A stretch of DNA of 64,000 bases from Floccularia luteovirens (Eukaryota; Basidiomycota; Agaricomycetes; Agaricales; Squamanitaceae), in the NCBI GenBank assembly GCA_009739215.1, contig VSJF01000002.1, positions 744,001-808,000 of the forward strand, written 5' to 3'. The translations under genes were made by a program, and so were the position numbers. Below the pieces are notes generated by a model. It made no database searches. It saw only the letters and a program-made list of their open reading frames with translations, and was not told where the DNA came from. Below, piece by piece: positions 34,723-46,410 of the stretch; position 1 is the first letter of the stretch, and every line of letters starts with the position of its first letter.

Positions 34723-36246
34723 TTAGCTGTCGCCCTGCCCATTCACCACCATGTCACGGCAAGAAACATACATTCTGACATGAGCTCCTATCAGTCGGGA
34801 GATAAGCACGGCATCAACTGGCTGTGCCCTCATTGTAGCACGCTGCATGTCGTTCAGGACAACATAATGATCAAAGCAATTGGTTCATCGAAAAAGAAGT
34901 GATGTATAAAAGATGAACAGATGGTAGTTTACCAATCAGTATCATTTCACACAAGGAGTTACCGAACATACCATTGCAAAAATCACACCCCTGTATACAA
35001 ACCCATACACCTCCTTGAACTCGGGGTGGGTCTTGTCGACATATCGACCAGTTGGATCTTTCGTTTTCCAAAGATAATCAGCTGCTGCCTTTTTGATTTT
35101 CTGAGGTTCCTATTAGTTACGCAATCAATGACAAAATGATAATCCTGAATCACATTCTTGTTCATTTTCTCCATTTCAGCCCTCTTCTCTACAGTTAGAA
35201 TACCCTCATCAGTATGGGTTTCCCGTTTCCAACCATCTACGGCAACAGCACCATCTCCGAAAGTATCCCTTGCTTTCGCTTTCCCCTTTCCTTTAGGGTC
35301 GGGTATGTCTGGCACCTTGAATACACCATCCTCCTGAGCAAGCCTGACACGAGCGCCACTGCCTAGTTCTGCGGCTATTCGCTGCTTTTTGGCCAATGGA
35401 ACCTCTCTGAGAGCTTCATTGGTGGTAACCATAGATGCACTGTTGACACGTTTAAGACCTCGATTGAAAATTAATGGCGGTTTGCGTGGTATCGGATCAT
35501 CGGGGCGAGGGAGTCGTGCCAGTGTTCGATGTGTAAGACGAGCGACAGTAAGTTTAACAGTGGGAGGCGGTGTTGATCCAACGGGTGTCACCAGAGGAGG
35601 AGCTTGAGCAAATATTACAGCCTCAGTTGTATCTGGTCCGTCTATAATAACTTCTTAACATGTTACCGTAAATTATACATGCCAAACTAACTTACCGGTA
35701 TCTCCTAAAGCAATTTTTATACCTATATCAGATCTCGAGGAGAACGGCAAGAGACAGAAGTTATTCTCAAAGAATATTCTGCTTAGTATAGCTCCTGGAT
35801 GCACTTCCCTTTTACGCGTTCATTAGATACTCAGCGGCGGAGAGGAGGCACGGTACTTACATCTCCACACCACCACTATCATCAACCCACAGCCCATCAC
35901 AGCCATTCTCTATATCACTCAACTTCACAATCTCTTTGAAACGTAAGCTCGGCCGACCACGCATACTCTCCAAAGCCAAAGCTAGAGGATTCTGCAAAAG
36001 TACCGACGCATTTTTCGTGGGTGAATCTAACTGTGCAACAAATGTAAGCCCATCCAGAAGGAGGTGAGAGTCTGGTAGAGAAAGCGCTCCGCGATATAGA
36101 AGACGGTATGAAATAGTCGAATGGCCAGATGGTGTTGAGGGAGTGCTGGGCTTTAGATTGCTGGATCCTGGTGCTGTCCAATCTATGCTGTCCAGAGACT
36201 TTACTGGTATTGACTGGGATGCGAGCAGCATCATCGTTTGCGACAT
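34723..36246 (-). CDS. Sld7-like DNA replication regulator
   Basis: 415 residues in five exons: 36246-35861, 35808-35696, 35653-35154, 35100-34972 and 34842-34723 (the third acceptor could be 3 bases later). The C-terminus reads EKMNKNKIKKAAADYLWKTK, THPEFKEVYGFVYRGVIFAM, RAQPVDAVLISRLIGAHVRM: a helical module with the pattern of the Sld7 C-terminal domain. The N-terminal third contains HPGAILSRIFFENNFCLLPF, also family-like. The middle is basic and disordered. In yeast, Sld7 binds Sld3 and supports Cdc45 loading at replication origins. Assignment rests on recalled family patterns and needs a profile search. The start MSQTMMLLAS is the first ATG of the frame. Confidence 0.6.
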
Positions 36247-37195
36247 AGTCGCGTTCAATACTGAAATACATATTCGCGCGTGTCACGCGTTGTTTATTTA
36301 CACACAATCTGATTGATTGATCAATAACCAGAAGTAATTGAGTGGGTATGATAGAGACAATTGATTACTCCGCTATAGTGCTATCTGACAATACATGCAA
36401 ACGCGAACAAAACATAGAGAGACGATGTGGTGGAGGGGTGACAGGTAGAGCAGGATTGTATATACACTATGATGCTAGTACGTAGTAGGACAAATCCGCC
36501 AGTCGAAGAGGTCATGTAGGGTGCGAAGTCAGAGCACGGATTAAATGCAAAAGCACGGTTTCGTAGGAGATATGACTATGGGGCCAGTCGTTTTCAACCC
36601 CAAATGACGATGAGGAGTATATGGTATTGTTGGTGGCCATGAATTACGGATGAATACCAAAAGGTGAGTGAACGGACAGTGGTTTACCACAAGTTTTTCG
36701 AGTTTCGAAGAAAAGAAATATTTGACTGAAGGAATTTAAGAAGAACGAAGTATTCACAAGTAATAAAAACTTCAAGTAAATAAAGAATATTTCTGGAGAA
36801 AAAGGGGCAACATAGGTAAAAAGAAAAATTTCAATACTGAGGAGTAGAAAGACAAGGGAATAAAGAAGTGACAACCAATAGCCCAAAAGATCCACCAAAG
36901 TTGACAATGGCAGTAGCGTTCAGTGAAGATGTGCAACACCCGACCATTAATAGGGAGGATCCCGTAGCCGATCGTCTTCCATCCACTCGTGTATAAGGGT
37001 TTATAAGAGTTTTTAATATCGCCTTGGACAGACCAAGACATGACGGACGCAAAAAGAGCAGGACATAGACAAGGAGAAGCAGGAAAGGATGATTACGCCG
37101 AAGTGTATATGACGGGGGTATCCAAGGGGGAAACACTCGATAACATTTGGGGCTGTGTGTACAGTAGGCGAGGTCGAAGCTGCGACCATAGTATT
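36247..37195. other. Intergenic region and probable Nrd1-type 3' UTR
   Basis: About 950 bases between the Sld7-like start and the RRM gene stop. Minus-strand hydrophobic frames at 36644-37136 come from pyrimidine-rich sequence downstream of the RRM gene and have no support. No repeat seen. Confidence 0.45.
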
Positions 37196-39577
37196 CTAAG
37201 CACCGACGACGGCAACGGGCTGAGGAACTTGATCAACGTGCATTTCTTGAATTTCAACGGGACTGACGTGTTCTGGGAGGCCAGCACCGTTCAAATATAC
37301 ACCTGCGTCCGTAACCATCTCACCGTCTTCATCGTCTGGACTCATACCCGTGGCATCAGCGGATTGCGGACCATTGCCGCTGGCAGAACGTCTTGCACCT
37401 GAACCACCCTGAGGGCCAGAACGAGGTGGGTTCGCACACCTATCCTTCCCATGTGCGATTCGGAGATTGGCATATTCTGGTTTAATCTTCACAGCATCGA
37501 TAGCTTTAATAGCATTCGAGATGTTTGTGAAGTTAACGAAAGCGCAGTTTCTACAAATAGATTAGAACAGTTTCCACCTAAGGTCCAACACATGATATAC
37601 TTACTTCTCCTTGAGGAAATTGACTAGTTCAACATCACCGTACTCAGCGAAGTCTTTCTTAAGTCTCTCTTCGGTGAAGGTCTCAAAATCCTCAACATTT
37701 CCTATGTAGACATTCCTGGTTGCACCAGAGTGGACTGCAAGAGCCAATGCTGGTGGAAGTGGTCCTGCATTCTTACCCCATCCGATCTTAAGGCGTCGGT
37801 TATTCAACGTAAGACCTTGGTAAGAAGCCACTTGGAAAAATGTAAAGGCTGCTGCAGGGTCAATGAACGTGACAAACTAATGCCAAATTTTAGCCTTGTC
37901 AACAAATGTAACATCATGATAACTCACAGCGATATGTTTATCCTGCATATATCTGATGCTTTGTAGTACACCGCCACGAATGGCATTACATAGGTCTTCA
38001 GTCGTAGTCTCAGGGTGGATGTTTCCCAGGTACACAGTCCTGTTCATGCCCTGGACGCTACCGTTGGCAAGATTTCCTGCCATCATATCAACAGGCGAGA
38101 ATGGACTCGCTGCATAAGGAGAGAACGGCGAGAAAGCGGTTTGCGGCGACATTGCTGACTGTGCTACCAAAGATTGAGCAGCAGCGGCCTGTGCTTGTTG
38201 AGCGGCGGCCTGTTGTGATTTTGGAATATATGCGCAGCGATCCTTGCCAAAGTTGACTCGTTTCCCGGCCCAGGCAGGCTCAGTAGGAAGAGTATTAACA
38301 ACCTATATTTAGTTAGTTTTAGTACATAGCATCCTCAAGAGTTCTGGATTACCTTTGTCGCAACTGTAATACTGAGGAAATGGACGAAGCCAATGTTCTT
38401 GTCTCTCACGATTTTGACTTGGTCAATCAATCCAAACCTGCTTAAATCATCTCTAAGCTGCTCTTCGGTCATATTCTCGTCGAGTCCACCGAGGTAGACA
38501 TTCCTGCTTGCGTTGCTCTGACTAATTGCCAGCGCAACTTGGGCGGGGACAGGAGATGGTTTCCCCCAACCAATCTTGAGTTCTTGACCATGCAAGGCCA
38601 ACTTTTTAACAGTAGCATCAGCGTAGAATGCTGCAGCGGTAGCGCCATCTAAGAAGGACAAAAATACACATGATTTTTCTGGGAGCACTCGAATAGATTC
38701 CAGCGGCCCGAAATGGACGAGATTCAACAGTTCATCAACAGAGGCGGTGGCAGGAAGATTACCAACGTAAACGGTACGTCCAGTGGCATTAGAAGATGCG
38801 GATAATGCAGCAGACAATGCGATAGGAGAATATGCAGCTGAGGCCTGGGTAGAAGGAATGGTTAAGTTGAGAGAAGGCATACGTTGTTGATTGAATGACT
38901 GCATTGGAAACTTAAGATGTTAGCTTAATCATGAAATTAACGGTGGAAGACGAATTCACCTGTGCAAAATTGGCCATTTGCCCATTATATGGGAAAGAGT
39001 TAAGCATATTGATACCTGGAATACCCATACCCAGCATACTATAAGTGTTGAAGCCTCCATAGCCGTTACCATTGGGACTTTGTTGCTGCTGCTGCTGTTG
39101 TTGTTGTTGTTGCTGTTGCTGCTGCTGTTGTTGTTGCTGCTGTTGTACAACGAATGCAGCAGCAGCATTCGGGCTTAGCTGAGGTGTTAAACCAGCTCCG
39201 TTTGTCTGAGTATTGATTGACAAGGAAGGTGTAGAGTATAAAGGGTTTCCAGCAAAACCGCCCGCGGATGAAGGCGAATTGTTGAATCCAGTCTGAGCAA
39301 TACTAGCCTGAGGGCCGTAGCCGTAGTTGGCAAATGCATCTCGAGGGGAGTTGTTATTAGCTGAAGCATTATTCTGACCACCAAAAGCAGAAGTTGGAGA
39401 CCAGCGAGCTTTTTTTGCGTCAGGTCCACCGATGGGATCCATAGAGCGCTGAACAAGCTATGAGCATAGAAATCGGATATAAGAAAACGCGATATGAAGA
39501 GAACATACCTTCATCATATCGAGGTCAAAACCGTAAGTAGGATATTGAGTTGCGAAGGCAGTCTGTGAGTCGTCCAT
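37196..39577 (-). CDS. nrd1: Nrd1/Mrn1-type four-RRM RNA-binding protein
   Basis: Start [20 protein letters not shown], then an exon with [13 protein letters not shown] and a poly-Gln tract, then four RRM domains: [49 protein letters not shown] and [20 protein letters not shown], each with its RNP1-like strand (CVFLSF, IGFVHF, AFVTF, CAFVNF). RRM1 and RRM3 each end in LKIGWGK; RRM2 and RRM4 end in GKDRCA, as in Schizosaccharomyces pombe Nrd1. Family members bind mRNA, restrain sexual differentiation and stabilise a myosin light-chain mRNA for cytokinesis. Introns were found between nearly every half-domain. The gene is divergent from the RS-rich gene at 40936. Confidence 0.9.
39081..39146 (-). 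repeat. CAG/CAA tract encoding poly-Gln in the Nrd1-type gene
   Basis: A mixed CAG/CAA run on the minus strand gives about 22 glutamines just N-terminal to SPNGNGYGG. Mixed codons make it more stable than a pure repeat. Length is likely variable between strains. Confidence 0.85.
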
Positions 39578-40935
39578 TGCGATATATTGAGGGGATAGTA
39601 TGGGTAGAGGGAATAAATGGATGGATGATGAATGGCAACGGCGGAAATATGATGAATAAAGGGAGCAAAGGATATATAGAACGGTAGGGAGTGTGTGTGG
39701 ATTGAGCAAACGAGTGTGGTTGGCTTTTTGAAAAAGAAAAGACACGCACAAAAAGAAAAAAAGATCAAGGAGAGAGGGGAATTCGAATTCGAAGTTCTGC
39801 GGTGTCCTTAGCTTGTACAGCGAAGATGCTATACGAGACTATAGTATCGACGTGGACGACGACGACGAGAATAAGAAAACGAAGATTCCAAAGCAAATTC
39901 GCAGTAAAATGAATGAAATCGAACGACGACGACAGCGGAATCCAACAAGAACGGGACTTGGCGACAGCAACACCACGACAAATCAAAAGTAAAACTCTTC
40001 TTCCCACCGCCCTTGATGCGCACGGACCTTGCTCTCACAATCTCTCCGCTCAGTTTCTCACATTCACCATAGCCACACTCCCTCCATCACCGAACTGGTA
40101 TTTTTATACTACTTATATCCCCCGAGTTAGCCATTTACTGTCAACTATCAATCAACAATTAACAATCTTATTGTATTGAGGCAGTTCAGTTTTTTAAACG
40201 TCCTGTATCTCTTTCACCGTCGTATTCCACATCTCCATATCAAGTTCTCCCGCGCTCACCACCAAAATTGCACGCAGCACCATCCCATCACACACCTCGA
40301 CAAATCTACCTCCTCGACGTATTTCCGGTACGCTTTCCGTTTCCTGATACAGACAATTAGTACATGCAGTATCGATCACCACTTTTAATTTACACTGCCT
40401 GCCTCCAGATGCCCGATGACAATAACCTGTGCAAGTCTTTCCCGTACCCACTCCCCATCTCCACATAACGCGATATCTACTATTAATCCATTTACCCCAT
40501 CGGCTAATAGTATTAATGCTCTACTAGTGTCTCCCCATATCACCCTAAAATTAATTCATGCAATTCAATATCGCTTTCGTTTAAGAAATGTAACCTACTG
40601 TCCTGCTGTGCGCACTTTCCGTTCCACGTGCGTAGAGTTTATACTTCGTACACTTATTGGTTTCGCCGATTCCGGCTGCTGGGGCATATTGGTGACTATA
40701 ATGAATGCAACAAACGTTGAATTGCCCAGAATGCGATCATGTGATAACAATGAGTCTTGCACTAGTAATATAGCTTTTGAATTCGAGAGGACACAGTGGC
40801 CGCCATGTACAGTATGTAGAACATAATGCACTTACTTAGAGTGGTTACTCGTGGGTATATGTGTTTGTCAAACCCTTCAATACCAAACAAACGTCCTGGC
40901 ATCAGAAAAGTCTTAATCACATTTCTGGAGACAAA
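39578..40935. promoter_or_regulatory. Divergent promoter region
   Basis: 1.36 kb between two outward-facing genes. The Nrd1-type leader (39578-39790) is pyrimidine-rich on the coding strand, as often seen before fungal start codons. A short CGA/CGT trinucleotide run lies near 39850-39870. The many short frames here show no domain. The length suggests long 5' UTRs or extended regulation of the Nrd1-type gene. Confidence 0.5.
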
Positions 40936-42086
40936 ATGCCACGAGACAGGCAACGCTCAAATTCACTTCCTAGGTCACAATCACCTCGTAGACATGCAGA
41001 GCACGATCGTGACGATACACGGTCCAGACGTCGGGAAAGAGAAATAACAGATCCCAGAGAATCCTTCCTAAACCGACCTTCTAGATCGCTGTCGGCTAAC
41101 AGAAGTAGGAGCAGGAGTCCTGCCAGGAAAAGGAGGCGAGGATCCACTTCCCGGTCACGGTCGCGGTCCAGACATAGGAAGAGGAAAGATAAATCCCGGT
41201 CGAGGTCGAGGGATAGGAAAGAGAGGCGGAGAGGGGATTCCGATTCAAGTTCCTCCAGTGGTGACGAAAGACACAGGAAGGATAAGCGGAAGGAGAAAAG
41301 CAAGGACGGAAAGAGGGCCAGGAGTAAAGAGCGAAAGAAAGAGAAAAGGCGAGAGAAAAAAGAAAAGAAAGAAAAGGTAGTTTGTGGTCTTTGTATTTCT
41401 GATAAAAAGATAACTGTTTTTCAGAAAAAGCGTACAGCTGAAGGAAACGTTCCCCACTGGGGCAAGTTTGGCATAATATCTGACCTTGAGTTTGTTATGA
41501 TTTATTCTCGGTGTTTTGCAATGAGTTGATAAAGCCACCATGAAGTATGTACAACAAAAGTCAAGAATTCCACACCTGGCTTGTTGAGGAACGCAAGATA
41601 AATCCGGAAACTATCTCTAAAGACCAACAAAAAAAGGAATTCGCGCGATTTGTTGAAGATTTCAACACAGGTATATTTAACTTAACATCTTGCCGTCCTG
41701 TATCTATTTCTCATCACGATTGTATAGCAACGCTTCCACATGAAAAGTATTATAATATGGAATCATATGACCGTCGTATGACAGCACTACGTCAGGGAGA
41801 ATATCTTCCCCCCGCAGACGACTCATACAATCCGGAGGCCGACATGAAAGCTCTAAGCGGCGCACACAAGAAGAAACATGTCGAACGCGACACCTATATG
41901 AGCAAAGAACAATTGCTAGAGTTGCGCAAAGTGCAACAGGAGCGCATCGAGGTAGACCTACTTCAGAACGGTATCAACCTGTCCCTGACTATCCCTATTG
42001 CATAGGCCGGAAAAATGAGACTTCTGGGTATGGATGTAAAGCAAAATATGGGCGTCAGAATGGACGGCACGATGTTTGATGATTAA
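40936..42086 (+). CDS. SCI1-like RS/KE-rich nuclear protein
   Basis: 311 residues in five exons: 40936-41376, 41425-41489, 41546-41670, 41728-41951 and 42006-42086. The first ~145 residues are Arg/Ser- and Lys/Glu-rich (SRSRSRSRHRKRK), typical of nuclear speckle proteins. A conserved core follows: WGKFGIISDLDMYNKSQEF, HTWLVEERKINPETI, ARFVEDFNTATLPHEKYY. This pattern matches the plant SCI1 (stigma/style cell-cycle inhibitor 1) group and its fungal relatives, proteins linked to splicing and cell-cycle control. The C-terminus ends MDGTMFDD. The role in this fungus is inferred. It is convergent with the membrane-protein gene, 244 bases away. Confidence 0.75.
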
Positions 42087-42330
42087 ACATATCAAATGAT
42101 GTATCTGATCTACTGATATTGTTTAGCCTTATCTAAAGAGAGATTTACTCGCCCTTGCATATTACAATACCTATGTACCAAGAACCATATGGTATCGTGT
42201 AATTAGTCATTTCCCACATGAAACTATGAATACAACTATATATACAGCCACAACCTGGAAGATTCAGCCCCGACTTCAGGACAGCTTCGTAAAAAGAAAT
42301 AGATCTCAAGATAAGCACTATGCAGTCTTT

Positions 42331-43677
42331 TCACGACTTCATGTCGAATCTCTCGGTTAGTTGGTAGCACCCATCGTCTGAATACTCCGTGCAAGTTGAC
42401 ACTGTTGACAGGAACACCGGATCTGCTGTCACTGATTGACCAGGTCCGGTGGGAATGTTTCCTAAAGACTTTGCATTAATATCATAACATTCCGAAAGAG
42501 TAGATACCAACCCCCTCGAGTATCTGATACAGGAGCTACTTCTTCTCCCACCTCGTAAGGGCTACAAATCCTCTCCTTACGAACTTCTTTCCGCATCATA
42601 CGATAGAAGTAGGGGGTCACTACCACGACGTTGGAGGCTATCAGCGAAGTAGCAACCTATTTTAAAACATCAGAAGGTTCTTAGGAGGTCTCGGAGAACC
42701 AAAATAGATGAAGAATACCTCGATGCTTCCAGACATGCTCATCAGTAACCGTCCATCCGGACCCAAATCTATTTGTGGTCCGTGAAACCAAAAGATACAG
42801 AACAAAACTGTAGCAAGGAGGGTGAGGATGCTACCAGAGAAAGCGGTTAGGATCAGACGACGCTGTGATGGTGGAAGCTTGAGCTGACGCAGAGCCCAAA
42901 TCGGATAGCCGGTGAGAACCATGTCCGAAGCAAAGTCGGCTAAATAACTTGATAAATATTTAAAGTACACTGGACAGAGCGAAGATGGAAGTACCAGAAA
43001 CGGTGAATATTCCCCCAATTACTTGACCATTCACACCTCTTTTGCACCGTTCATATTCTATTATAAATCGAGGCGGTTTTACATCACAAGTGAAGATGGA
43101 TGTAAGGACGCATGTGAAATAGACCACGATGAAGATGATCGCTATCCCAGACGCTCTTTTACGGGCGGTGTGCTTCGATGGGAATATACGCGCAATGGAA
43201 AGTGCAGCACTGACTCTCGACGCCCTATATGAAGCAAGATTATATCGCATCGTTCCTTTTATAGGGAAAAAGTTGAAGCATACCATATTACAGTGACATA
43301 TGGAAGGAATGAAAACCAAATAGATTGGACGAGTTGTATCGCTTCGGCTGGTGTCACCGCTTTGACAAAAGAATGTTTAGAAAGAATAAAATGCGCCGTA
43401 GCAGTGACTTACGTCCATGATGTGTAAAGCGCAGCCAGGAGGTGGTGCAATAAACAATGTCTAGAATAACAGCGAGAATCGTCACGTAGTCATCCCACCA
43501 AAGTTTGCGTGTTCTGAAACGATGAATAAGCCTGAAAAGGGATAGAGCGATCCCAATAACGTGAATAATCAACGTGCAGACTGTTCAACATTCCCACCAG
43601 ACTCAGTCAAGTCCTGGCTGGTATATTGTAGCGGACGTACTTTTCCACGTTAAGAGAGGTTGAGCTGGAAAACTCAT
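42331..43677 (-). CDS. Fungal rhodopsin-like seven-TM membrane protein
   Basis: 335 residues in seven exons: 43677-43641, 43580-43413, 43359-43284, 43224-42995, 42939-42719, 42656-42512 and 42461-42331, all in phase. Start MSFPAQPLLTWKICTLIIHV runs into TM1, followed by FRLIHRFRTRKLWWDDYV (the conserved RxxWWDD loop), TM3 (FSFLPYVTVIW), IARIFPSKHTARKRASG, TM4, an extracellular Cys pair, ADFASDMVLTGYPIW, LKLPPSQRRLILTAFSGSI, and TM7 (VATSLIASNVVVV). This is the basidiomycete 'rhodopsin domain' integral membrane family. Members look like receptors, but ligands are unknown. Confidence 0.85.
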
Positions 43678-44512
43678 GAAAACAGCATGGAGGAGGTAAC
43701 CGTATCAACAGTTTTTGCAACTGTCGCACATATATACTTAGATTTGAGTAGGAAAAGCTTCCATGACTTACCTTGGGAAATATCTAAGGGCGCTTGCAGG
43801 GTCAATAAATCGCTGGTTAGTTTAGACACCGATATCCACTTCTGATTACAACCTAAATCTTTATAAGGACAGCTTAGCATTGTGCTGGCGGATTAAAAAA
43901 GTCAATTGACGTTTACAACCTCTCACCGAAAAAAGGGGGACATAATCCACCTTTGCACATCTTCCTCGCTGTTATCGGGATATATTCTTATTTCCTGCGA
44001 TATTTACACTACCCCTGGTTAGTCATAGAACATGTTTTAGTTTCTACTTTCTGTCCTGATCCACTTACGTTATCCCCATAATTTTCGTTTCAACAACACG
44101 GGGCTTGATGGTATGATGATAAACTCTACGCTAGTCTCATGTGAGTGAGTTCCATTCAACAGCGCACCCAAGTTTGTATTTAATAACTTTCACCCTGCTA
44201 AGACCTCCATGGAGGGTGTGAATATATCAATTATTACGGCTGCGTGCAAGTGTCGGGATTCTCCGCCGTCTCGTTGTCATCCTCTAGCGGTCTCCCCTGG
44301 TCCTGGTCTCCCTTGACATATTGAATAGGATGCCGAGACCATATTCAATAACTTAAAACCAGCTAGCTTGTGCAAGCAACAGGTTAATGTAATAAACTAG
44401 AAAACTTGAATATTTATGAAAATTGTAAATTAAAATATTTTCTGGTCCCTTATGTAACTAGTTAACTTGTACCCGGGAAATCTTGGAGTTGGACGCTGCC
44501 ACAAACGCGAAT
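43678..44512. other. Intergenic region with a short inverted repeat
   Basis: No convincing coding frame. ATATTGAATA and TATTCAATA flank a ~16-base loop (44316-44352), a possible hairpin upstream of oxidoreductase B. The last 110 bases before its start are AT-rich. Confidence 0.45.
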
Positions 44513-46288
44513 ATGCAAGATTCTGAATCCGACATTCTAGTTCTCGGCGCAACAGGCTTTACAGGTCGTCTTATCACTCGATACCTCTCGACCCATCCGC
44601 AAAGTCATGCTTTCACGTTAGCTGTAGGCGCCCGGTCTTCAAGCAAGCTAACTAAACTCGTTCAAGAGCTTTCTTTGCCGAAATCCGTGCGCACCATTAA
44701 AATCGACGTAACCAACCAACAAGAGCTCAGAAAAGTCGTAAAGGGAACAAGAGTCGTCATAAACGCTGTTGGTCCCTTTTGGAGATGGGGAACGCCTGTT
44801 GTCAGGTGAGTGATGTACGCGAATAGAAAAGAGGAGAGTAGTTCATGGGAATGTGTTAGGGCTTGCGTGGAAAATGGCGTACACTATGTTGATATTACTG
44901 GTGAAACTTTCTGGATTCGGAATATCATCCACAAGTGTGTATTATTGATACCTTACAAGCCTAGCTGACCGAGAAATCCACGAAGGTTTGATTATTATGC
45001 CACCAACACTGGTTCCATTATTGTGCCCTCTTGCGGCATGGACTCCGTTCCTTCTGATATAGCTGCGTTTCTATCGAACAGAACTCTCAAGTCAGCCATG
45101 GAACCAAACGAGGAACCTCTTCAGGTGGAATCCTCGACTACGGCTCACAAAGTCAATGGTACAATCTCAGGGGGCACTATCGACACAATGCTGATGACTC
45201 TCGACGAAGTACCGGCAAAAGACCTCAAAGACAGCCTGAGAGATTATGCCATTAGTCCAGGTTTTTATTTGGTTATCAATGCTGCGTATCGTTTCTAACA
45301 TCGTTCAAATTCCAGTACAAGGACGTCAATCACCAGGAATGAGATTACTATACAGACTCCCGATTCCCAATGAAAAAACACTCGTAGGCGGGTTCTTCAT
45401 TATGGGCAATGTCAACAAGGCTATTGTACAGCGCACATTTGGCTTACTGGAGTATCAGGCATTACTGGGTACATTTAATCTTACAATATATCGTACATGC
45501 GCTGAATTCATCGAATAAGCCAAAGGAAATGCTGACATGCGTCCTCAATCAGACATTGATATGCGCAAGGCGCAGCTAGCGCGTTATGGCCCAAATTTTG
45601 TCTATGATGAGTTCATAGTGACACCCGGACGTGTATCAGCACTTGTCTTATCCACCGCACTTTTCTTCGGGATTGGAGTGTTATCGATTTTCAGGCCGGT
45701 GAGACGTCTTTTCCTCTTCATATTACCAGAGTTCATTAAACGCATGGTCCCAGCTCCGTCGGCTCATCAGCATGTTCTTACCACAGCCTGGGACAGGGCC
45801 ATCTGATGAGTTCAGTCGTAACTCCTCACTTGACTTCTCTCATCATTAACACGTGCAATTCTTTTCCTTTAATTCCAGAGTCATGAAATCTGGATCTATC
45901 ATTAGTACGAACCTTACTAAATCAACTTCGACACCACCCGTGTATGTCAAATCGGTACTCAAGGGCAAAGGAGATCCTAGTTATTTATTAACAGCAGGCA
46001 AGTTAATCGCTGTTATAGTATGATGTTTCCCGCGTGCACTAACAACAAAATTAAGTCATGATATCCGAATCAGCATTATGTCTCCTTCTACCCCCTCCAT
46101 CTGAAACCCCGCTATCATTGGAAAGCTATGATCCAATAGCTAATCTTCCTCCTCTTGCAAAACGAGGTGGCATCCTCACACCGATGACAGCGTTCGGAGA
46201 CGTTTTGATTAAACGACTAGAAGAGACAGGTCGATTTGATTTCGGGAGTTGGGTCATTGAAGATGCCAATCATAAAAAGAATGTATAG
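44513..46288 (+). CDS. Saccharopine-dehydrogenase-like oxidoreductase B
   Basis: Paralogue of the gene at 28369-30147 with the same order of motifs: LGATGFTGR (Rossmann), VVINAVGPFWRWGTPVVRA, GVHYVDITGE, IIVPSCGMDSVPSD, LPIPNEKTLVGGF, RTFGLLEYQ, YDEFIVTPGR, a membrane-like run, FLPQPGTGPSDE and GGILTPMTAFGD, ending at 46288. By comparison with copy A all exons can be joined, so it seems intact. The intron after GDPSYLLTA starts with GC (GCAAGT), a GC-AG intron where copy A has GT-AG. The ATG at 44513 matches the start of copy A. It converges on hydrolase B, 122 bases away. Confidence 0.87.
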
Positions 46289-46410
46289 ACCTTTCTTACG
46301 CCCCATTGTTAGATATGTATTCGTTCTCTTGCGTATTTACAATCACATCTACTCAACTCTTTCAGACAAATCGCTGTAACATTGCAGTAATTCTTACACT
46401 TCACATCAGT

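Noticed and set aside
36644..37136. Hydrophobic minus-strand frames resembling a membrane protein
   Set aside because: They lie in the pyrimidine-rich 3' flank of the RRM gene, in several overlapping frames, with no splice support.
38978..39178. Plus-strand poly-Leu frame
   Set aside because: It is the antisense of the poly-Gln tract in the Nrd1-type gene.
40917..41303. Minus-strand Leu/Ser/Arg-rich frame of 128 codons
   Set aside because: Antisense of the RS/KE-rich first exon of the SCI1-like gene; low-complexity composition keeps it open.
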